A stretch of 64,000 nucleotides of DNA, taken from NCBI GenBank assembly GCA_002842205.1, contig PHCI01000023.1:22699-86698 (forward strand). Direction: 5' to 3'. This document shows, piece by piece, positions 58,187 through 64,000 of this stretch. A model generated the notes under the pieces. It worked only from the letters and a program-made list of their open reading frames with translations. It was not told the DNA's origin and did no database searches. The position numbers and the translations under genes are program-made. This DNA comes from Betaproteobacteria bacterium HGW-Betaproteobacteria-3 (GTDB lineage: Bacteria > Pseudomonadota > Gammaproteobacteria > Burkholderiales > Burkholderiaceae_C). Every line of letters begins with the position of its first letter. Position 1 is the stretch's first letter.

Positions 58187-60732
58187 GAGATAACCCCAGC
58201 GTCTCGCGTTGTCCCGGGTCGGGCGTTTGGATTGGCAGGCCCGCCGTGCGGGATCCAGAAAGAGAAGCGACATCCTGTCACAACCTCGCCATTGTAGAGG
58301 TTCTCCGCCTGCATCCGGCCTTGATGCGACTCGACAATGCTGCGGCAAAGATTCAAGCCAATGCCCATGCCTTCGGCCTTGGTGGAGAAGAAGGCCTCGT
58401 ACAGGCGGTCCATGACCTCGGGCGCCAGACCCGGGCCGGTGTCCAGCACCGAGAACTCCACAATGGGCAGTTCGCCCAGGGTCTTGGGCACCACGCGCAG
58501 CTCGACGCTGCGCCGCGCGGTGGGGCGTTTCGCCTGGTCAATCGACTCGGCGGCGTTCTTGAGCAGATTGACCAGCACCTGCTCGATCAGGATCGGGTCC
58601 ACCAGCAGTTGCGGCAAGCGGGCCGCCACGTAGTGCGACAGGCGCACATTGCGCCGACGCAGTTCGATGTCGGCCAGTTCCACGGCTTCGGACACCATGA
58701 CGGTGACGTCCGACAGCGTGCGGTTGGGTTCGCTGCGTTTCACAAACGAGCGGATGCGCTGGATGATCTGGCCCGCGCGCTGGGCCTGGTGCGCGGTTTT
58801 TTCGAGGGCGTGCACCAGGTCTTCTTCCTGGATCTGTTTGGACTTGATGCGCGAGACCATGCCGTTGCAATAGTTGTTGATGGCCGTCAACGGCTGGTTG
58901 AGTTCGTGCGCCACGCTGGAGGCCATCTCGCCCATGGTGATGAGGCGGCTGGCCGACTGCGCGCGTTCGGCCTGCGCGGCGGCCTGCTCTTCGGCCTGGC
59001 GCCGCGGGGTGATGTCGGTGGCAATCACCATTTGCGCCAGGCGCCCGTCCACCCAGTTCAGGTAGCGTGAGCGCACTTCCAGCCATTTGCCAAGCTCGGC
59101 CACATAAATTTCGGCGTTTTCGCTCTGCACCGTGGTCAGGCTGTCGGTGGGCAGGCCCATGAACGGGTCCACGTCGTCGAACGCGCTGTCGGCCGGGGCC
59201 ACGTCGGGCACGCCGGCCTGGGCCACCAGTCCGAGGTGCCCGGTGGTTTTGGAGCCAAACCAGAGCCGGTACATCTTGTTGGCGAACAGCAGCTCCTCAC
59301 TGCCGAGGGGCGCCACGGAAACCGCGGCGTCCAGGGCTTCAAGCACCGTGGTGAACCGCTCGTAGGATGCCGAGAGCTGCTCTCGGATGCGGTTGGGTTC
59401 GGTGATGTCGGTCATCGACGTCATCCAGCCGGTCTGCAGGCCGTTGGCGTCGACCAGTGGCGAGACGTAAAGCCGCGCATCAAACACACCGCCGTCCTTG
59501 CGTTTGACGCGCACCTGAAACCCACCGGGCGTGGTGCGCCCCTGCAGTTCGTCGTCCAGGCGCTCGGCCAGCAGCTCGCGGTCGGCATCCGGCCAGTAGG
59601 GGAAGGGGGCGGTGCGCCCGACCAGTTCGGATTCGCTCCAGCCGGTCATCTGGCAGAACGCCACGTTGACGTAGGTGATGCGGCCCTGCAGGTCCAGCGC
59701 GCGCATGCCGGTCAACATCGAGTTCTCCATGGCGCGACGGAAATTGGTTTCCGTCAGCAACGCCTGTTGCGCCTGCATGCGTCGACGGGTGTGACGCCAG
59801 TTGGCGATCAGCATCCAGGCCGTCATGGCACTGAGCACGCTGACCAGCCAGAAAAGTCCGCTGCCGATGACGCCGAGCGAGGTGCGGTAGACCTGTGCCC
59901 GCAGAATCAGGCCATTGCCAACCGGGGATACCGGTACCTCGTACTCATTGGCCGGATTGTTGAACTGCGTCAGGGTGCTGCCCGGCCGGGGCGACACGGA
60001 TTCGCCGGCCAGCACGGCGTTCTTGCCATCGAGCAAGGCCACGGCGTACTTGGCGGAGATTTCGGCAGGCACGCCGTAGCGCAACATGCCGTCAATGGAA
60101 TATTCGGTCAGCACCACACCGGCAAACCGCCCCTGATCGGTCATGGGGATGTGCAGCTGCAGCATGGGCGTGGCGTCGGGCCGCACCGTGGGCTGTGAGT
60201 ACACGGGCTGTTGCAGGTCGCGCGCCAGGCTGTAGATGCCCTCGGTCTCTCCGACCTTGAGCACCGTATTGGGGGCGCGTCGCAAATTGCTGCTGACGCT
60301 GGGCGACGCGTAACTGGCGCGGATTCGGCGCCGATCGTCAATCAGCGTGATGGCCTGTAACTCGGGGTACTGGTTGACCAGTGACTCGGCCCGGCCCATG
60401 AACTCGTCGATGTCGATTTCCTTGCTGGAAACGTCGCGCGCAATGCGCATCAACTGTTCCTGCCGCTCCAGCAGCCGCAGCCGCATGCGTTGCTGGGCGT
60501 ATTCCACATCGCGCCGCACGGCCTCTTGCTCGCGGTCGGTTTCTTCGGTTCGCAAATACCAGAAGGCCGCGGTGATGGCCGCCAGGAACAACACGACGGA
60601 CGCCAGCGGCGCCAGCATGGCAAAGCGGTCCTGGCGCGTGGGCGTCTGGCGTCTCCACCACCGGCGCCAAAGGCCGGGATTCGCCGTCCCAATGCGGCCT
60701 TGCGGGTGTTCGTGGGTTTCGGGTGGAGGCAT
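58183..60732 (-). CDS. Sensor histidine kinase with PAS domain (DctB/FixL-like)
   Basis: An 849-residue membrane kinase. A first helix (about 38-61) precedes a periplasmic sensor of some 220 residues, second helix at about 284-306, then a PAS domain (about 325-440; YVNVAFCQMTGWSESELVG), a second PAS-like region, a dimerisation domain with H609 in SSVAHELNQPLTAINNYCNG, and a HATPase domain (DTGPGLAPEV, GMGIGLNLCRSIV). The HELNQPL H-box is typical of the FixL/DctB group. It overlaps its cognate regulator by ATGA and is divergent from aceE. Confidence 0.93.
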   Translation of the reverse strand: MPPPETHEHPQGRIGTANPGLWRRWWRRQTPTRQDRFAMLAPLASVVLFLAAITAAFWYLRTEETDREQEAVRRDVEYAQQRMRLRLLERQEQLMRIARDVSSKEIDIDEFMGRAESLVNQYPELQAITLIDDRRRIRASYASPSVSSNLRRAPNTVLKVGETEGIYSLARDLQQPVYSQPTVRPDATPMLQLHIPMTDQGRFAGVVLTEYSIDGMLRYGVPAEISAKYAVALLDGKNAVLAGESVSPRPGSTLTQFNNPANEYEVPVSPVGNGLILRAQVYRTSLGVIGSGLFWLVSVLSAMTAWMLIANWRHTRRRMQAQQALLTETNFRRAMENSMLTGMRALDLQGRITYVNVAFCQMTGWSESELVGRTAPFPYWPDADRELLAERLDDELQGRTTPGGFQVRVKRKDGGVFDARLYVSPLVDANGLQTGWMTSMTDITEPNRIREQLSASYERFTTVLEALDAAVSVAPLGSEELLFANKMYRLWFGSKTTGHLGLVAQAGVPDVAPADSAFDDVDPFMGLPTDSLTTVQSENAEIYVAELGKWLEVRSRYLNWVDGRLAQMVIATDITPRRQAEEQAAAQAERAQSASRLITMGEMASSVAHELNQPLTAINNYCNGMVSRIKSKQIQEEDLVHALEKTAHQAQRAGQIIQRIRSFVKRSEPNRTLSDVTVMVSEAVELADIELRRRNVRLSHYVAARLPQLLVDPILIEQVLVNLLKNAAESIDQAKRPTARRSVELRVVPKTLGELPIVEFSVLDTGPGLAPEVMDRLYEAFFSTKAEGMGIGLNLCRSIVESHQGRMQAENLYNGEVVTGCRFSFWIPHGGPANPNARPGTTRDAGVIS

Positions 60733-60876
60733 GGCGTCGAGTGTAGGGGAGTCGACGCCCGGGCTGGCGCGGATGGTGCGCGATCCGGAGTTATCCAGTT
60801 CATTTTAAAATTTCATAATATAGAAAATAAAAGCACTATTTGAAAAAATTAAAAAATTGTGGGAAACTTGCGTCAT

Positions 60877-60888
60877 GGTGCAAGCACC
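60877..60888. promoter_or_regulatory. Dyad in the kinase/aceE divergent region
   Basis: GGTGC-AA-GCACC is a perfect 12-bp dyad in an otherwise very A/T-rich 190-bp region between the kinase and aceE starts. It lies about 35 bp before the aceE ATG and could be an operator (for the adjacent regulator or a PdhR-like protein) or part of a leader hairpin. No specific factor can be assigned. Confidence 0.4.
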
Positions 60889-60923
60889 GTACTAAATTAC
60901 GTCAACAACACAAGGAGACCCGC

Positions 60924-63653
60924 ATGTCCGCAGTACCAGGCCACGTGTATGGCGCAGCAGCCAACGACACCGACCGCCAGGAGACCCGTGAATGGATGGA
61001 CGCCCTGTCCGCCGTCATTGAGAGCGAAGGGCCCGAGCGGGCGCATTTCCTGCTGGAGCAGTTGCTGGAGCACGCCCGCGAGAACAGCATTGACATGCCG
61101 TTTTCCGCCACCACCGGCTACGTCAACACGATCGAGCCCGACGAAGAAGAGCGCTGCCCTGGCAACATCGAGATTGAGGAACGCCTGCGGGCCTACATGC
61201 GCTGGAATGCGATGGCGATGGTCGTCAAGGCCAACCGCCACAACCCCGCAGACGGCGGCGACCTGGGCGGGCATATCGGCTCTTTTGCGTCGCTGGCGCA
61301 CATGTTCGGTGCGGGCTTCAATCACTTTTGGCATGCCGAGAGCGAAAACCATGGCGGCGACTGCATCTACATCCAGGGCCACGTGGCGCCTGGGGTCTAT
61401 GCCCGTGCCTACCTGGAAGGCCGCTTGACCGAGGAGCAACTCCTCAATTTCCGGCAGGAAGTTGGCGGCAAGGGCCTCTCGAGCTACCCGCACCCCAAGC
61501 TCATGCCCGAGTTCTGGCAGTTTCCGACGGTGTCGATGGGCCTGGGCCCGCTGATGGCCATCTACCAGGCGCGTTTTTTGAAATACCTGCACGCCCGCGG
61601 GATCGCCAACACCGAAAACCGCAAGGTCTGGGTGTTTTGTGGCGATGGCGAGATGGACGAGGTCGAAAGCCTGGGCGCGATCGGCCTGGCGGCCCGCGAG
61701 AACCTGGACAACCTGATTTTCGTGATCAACTGCAACCTGCAGCGCCTTGATGGCCCGGTGCGAGGCAATGGCAAGATCGTGCAGGAGCTGGAGGGTGAGT
61801 TCCGCGGTGCGGGCTGGAACGTGATCAAACTGCTGTGGGGCAGCAACTGGGACCCGCTGCTGGCGCGCGACAAGGAAGGCGCCCTGCGCAAGATCATGAT
61901 GGAAACCCTGGACGGCGATTTCCAGGCGTTCAAGGCCAATGACGGCGCCTTCGTGCGCAAGAACTTCTTTGCCCGCGATCCCCGCACGCTGGAGATGGTC
62001 GCCAAGATGAGCGATGACGACATCTGGCAGTTGCGCCGTGGCGGACACGACCCGCAAAAGGTCTATGCCGCCTACCACCGAGCCGTCCATCACAAGGGGC
62101 AACCCACGGTGCTGCTGATCAAGACCGTCAAGGGTTTTGGCATGGGCAAGATAGGCGAGGGAAAGAACAACGTGCACCAGACCAAGAAACTGGTGGACGA
62201 AGACATCAAGGCCTTTCGCGACCGCTTCAACATTCCCATCCCGGACAGCGAACTGCCCCGGATTCCGTTCTACAAACCTGCGGACGACACGCCTGAAATG
62301 AAATACCTTCACGAGCGCCGCAAGGCTCTCGGCGGCTATTTGCCGCATCGCCGGACCAAGGCCGACGAGCACTTCACCGTGCCCGCCATCGAGGTGTTCA
62401 AGAGCGTGATGGAGCCCACCGCTGAAGGCCGGGAAATCTCCACCACGCAGGCGTATGTACGCTTCCTCACACAACTGCTGCGCGACCAGGCCCTGGGCCC
62501 GCGCGTGGTGCCCATCCTGGTGGACGAGGCCCGCACCTTCGGCATGGAAGGCCTGTTCCGGCAGGTGGGCATCTACAACCCGGCAGGGCAGCAGTACACC
62601 CCGGTCGACAAGGACCAGGTCATGTACTACAAGGAGGACGTCAAGGGTCAGATCCTGCAAGAGGGCATCAACGAAGCCGGTGGCATGAGCAGCTGGATTG
62701 CCGCGGCCACCAGCTACAGCACCAGCAACCGCATCATGGTGCCGTTCTACGTGTATTACTCGATGTTCGGCTTCCAGCGCATCGGCGACCTGGCCTGGGC
62801 GGCGGGTGACATGCAGGCGAGGGGTTTCCTGCTGGGCGGCACGTCCGGGCGCACCACGCTCAACGGCGAAGGGCTGCAGCACGAGGACGGCCACAGTCAC
62901 ATCATGGCGGGCACGATTCCCAATTGCATCAGCTATGACCCGACCTTTGCGCACGAAGTGGGGGTGATCCTGCACCACGGCCTCAAGCGCATGGTGGAGA
63001 AGCAGGACAACGTGTATTACTACATCACGCTGCTGAACGAAAACTACGCCATGCCGGGCCTCACGCCCGGCACCGAAGACCAGATCATCAAGGGCATGTA
63101 CCTGTGCAGCGAAGGCGCCGACGTGCCACCGAAGGGCACCTCCGGGGCTGCGCCCCGCGTACAGTTGCTCGGGTCGGGGACGATCCTGCGCGAGTCGATT
63201 GCCGCCCAGGAATTGCTGGCGAAAGACTGGGGCGTGGCCGCCAATGTTTGGAGCTGCCCGAGCTTCAACGAGCTCACGCGCGACGGGCAGGACGCTGACC
63301 GCTGGAACCTGCTGCATCCGACGCAAACGCCGCGTGTGCCCTTCGTTTCGCAACAACTCGAAAAGCACAGCGGCCCGGTGGTCGCTTCGACCGACTACAT
63401 GAAGGCCTATGCCGAGCAGATCCGTCCCTTCATCCCCAAGGGGCGGACCTACAAGGTACTGGGCACCGACGGCTTCGGCCGCAGCGACTTCCGCAGCAAG
63501 CTGCGTGAGCATTTCGAGGTGAACCGCCACTACATCGTGGTGGCCGCGCTCAAGGCGCTGAGCGAAGAAGGTACCCTGCCAGTGGCCAAGGTGGCCGAGG
63601 CGATCAAAAAGTACGGGATCAATGCCGACAAGGTCAATCCTCTTTACGCATAA
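60924..63653 (+). CDS. aceE: Pyruvate dehydrogenase E1 component, homodimeric
   Basis: A 909-residue thiamin-diphosphate enzyme that decarboxylates pyruvate and acetylates the lipoyl domain of AceF. It has [20 protein letters not shown], the ThDP motif [20 protein letters not shown] with [18 protein letters not shown], and [20 protein letters not shown]. The ATG is preceded by AAGGAGACCCGC. aceF follows after 17 nt. Confidence 0.97.
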   Translation: MSAVPGHVYGAAANDTDRQETREWMDALSAVIESEGPERAHFLLEQLLEHARENSIDMPFSATTGYVNTIEPDEEERCPGNIEIEERLRAYMRWNAMAMVVKANRHNPADGGDLGGHIGSFASLAHMFGAGFNHFWHAESENHGGDCIYIQGHVAPGVYARAYLEGRLTEEQLLNFRQEVGGKGLSSYPHPKLMPEFWQFPTVSMGLGPLMAIYQARFLKYLHARGIANTENRKVWVFCGDGEMDEVESLGAIGLAARENLDNLIFVINCNLQRLDGPVRGNGKIVQELEGEFRGAGWNVIKLLWGSNWDPLLARDKEGALRKIMMETLDGDFQAFKANDGAFVRKNFFARDPRTLEMVAKMSDDDIWQLRRGGHDPQKVYAAYHRAVHHKGQPTVLLIKTVKGFGMGKIGEGKNNVHQTKKLVDEDIKAFRDRFNIPIPDSELPRIPFYKPADDTPEMKYLHERRKALGGYLPHRRTKADEHFTVPAIEVFKSVMEPTAEGREISTTQAYVRFLTQLLRDQALGPRVVPILVDEARTFGMEGLFRQVGIYNPAGQQYTPVDKDQVMYYKEDVKGQILQEGINEAGGMSSWIAAATSYSTSNRIMVPFYVYYSMFGFQRIGDLAWAAGDMQARGFLLGGTSGRTTLNGEGLQHEDGHSHIMAGTIPNCISYDPTFAHEVGVILHHGLKRMVEKQDNVYYYITLLNENYAMPGLTPGTEDQIIKGMYLCSEGADVPPKGTSGAAPRVQLLGSGTILRESIAAQELLAKDWGVAANVWSCPSFNELTRDGQDADRWNLLHPTQTPRVPFVSQQLEKHSGPVVASTDYMKAYAEQIRPFIPKGRTYKVLGTDGFGRSDFRSKLREHFEVNRHYIVVAALKALSEEGTLPVAKVAEAIKKYGINADKVNPLYA

Positions 63654-63670
63654 GAACACTGGAGACAGAC

Positions 63671-64000
63671 ATGGCATTGGTAGAAGTGAAGGTCCCCGAC
63701 ATCGGGGACTTTGATGAAGTTGCGGTCATTGAATTGCTGGTCAAACCTGGCGATACGGTGAAGGCCGAACAATCGCTCATCACCGTGGAATCCGACAAGG
63801 CCTCGATGGAAATCCCGTCGTCCACGGCCGGCGTTGTCAAGGAATTGCGCGTGGCGCTGGGCGACAAGGTGAAAGAGGGCTCGGTGGTTCTGGTGCTGGA
63901 CGCCGAGGGGGCCGGAGCGCCCGCCACGGTGGCACCGGCGGCTGCGGCAGCCGTCGCTGCGCCCGTGGCGGCTCCCGCGCCCGCGCCCGCTGCGGCGGCG
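63671..64000 (+). CDS. aceF: Dihydrolipoyllysine acetyltransferase E2, N-terminal part
   Basis: The first 110 codons only; the frame runs off the window. Visible are the first lipoyl domain (about 1-80), with the lipoylated lysine K43 in [12 protein letters not shown], and the beginning of an Ala/Pro-rich flexible linker. It forms the core of the pyruvate dehydrogenase complex with AceE. A GGAGAC ribosome binding site precedes the ATG. Confidence 0.95.
   Translation, partial: MALVEVKVPDIGDFDEVAVIELLVKPGDTVKAEQSLITVESDKASMEIPSSTAGVVKELRVALGDKVKEGSVVLVLDAEGAGAPATVAPAAAAAVAAPVAAPAPAPAAAA

Noticed and set aside
60733..60923. Thiamin pyrophosphate riboswitch before aceE
   Set aside because: No THI-box-like sequence; the region is A/T-rich with only a short dyad.
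60897..63677. 926-codon antisense frame opposite aceE
   Set aside because: The plus-strand AceE protein is unmistakable. The antisense product has only low-complexity shadow composition and no start signals.

Overview
The window is a high-GC chromosomal segment of a betaproteobacterium, most probably a member of the Comamonadaceae (order Burkholderiales). This rests on the protein sequences, the polyhydroxybutyrate depolymerase, the homodimeric AceE with a separate AceF, and dispersed repeats of a type I associate with that family; the genus cannot be fixed from the sequence. Coding density is high. No phage, insertion sequence, CRISPR array or rRNA is visible. One tRNA gene (Val, anticodon CAC) is present.

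Layout. 1-459 is the end of a cation:proton antiporter. 781-5563 is a prkA-yeaH-ycgB stress operon behind an exact sigma-54 promoter. 5593-11257 holds single housekeeping and small genes (dusA, an NlpC/P60 hydrolase, acuI, EthD-like, ion channel, Mrr-like membrane protein, cupin, DUF302). A hybrid histidine kinase follows (11370-14057, minus). 14271-23157 is a propionyl-CoA to succinyl-CoA module: a divergent GntR/FCD regulator, methylmalonyl-CoA mutase, MeaB, both propionyl-CoA carboxylase subunits and a VOC protein that is probably methylmalonyl-CoA epimerase. Inside it a small GIY-YIG nuclease gene, bordered by REP-like palindromes, has become fused in frame to MeaB. 23273-27091 carries a small unknown gene, a chemoreceptor with a C-terminal Cache-like domain, and a D-cysteine desulfhydrase.

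27207-31947 is a three-gene 2-oxoacid:acceptor oxidoreductase operon with an NADPH/FAD/iron-sulfur subunit, then a CBS protein. On the minus strand are phaZ-rnfB, a TauE-type permease and an aromatic/aspartate aminotransferase. After uvrB comes a complete isc operon (iscR, iscS, iscU, iscA, hscB, hscA, fdx; 39370-44748) with an IscR-type operator and a possible attenuator after iscR. It abuts an FTR1 iron permease. Then follow dnaQ, tRNA-Val, a HiPIP, an N-formylglutamate amidohydrolase family protein, an HDAC-like deacetylase, an FAD oxidase, an amino-acid ABC receptor and permease without an ATPase, divergent pyrD/rpiA, and a minus-strand run of a histidine kinase and response regulator, folD, prlC and a glutaredoxin-like protein. 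The window ends in the pyruvate dehydrogenase operon (aceE, start of aceF).

The most unusual content is between and inside genes: (i) REP/REPIN-like palindromes around a GIY-YIG nuclease gene; (ii) a roughly 60-bp AT-rich dispersed element with a conserved CCCCCGTC core, found between genes and also inside coding sequences without breaking the frame; (iii) a nested inverted-repeat cassette between pccB and pccA; and (iv) seven genes with a -10-like hexamer 6-8 nt before the start codon and no Shine-Dalgarno sequence, suggesting leaderless mRNAs. All coordinates and alignments were read by eye; no database search was run.
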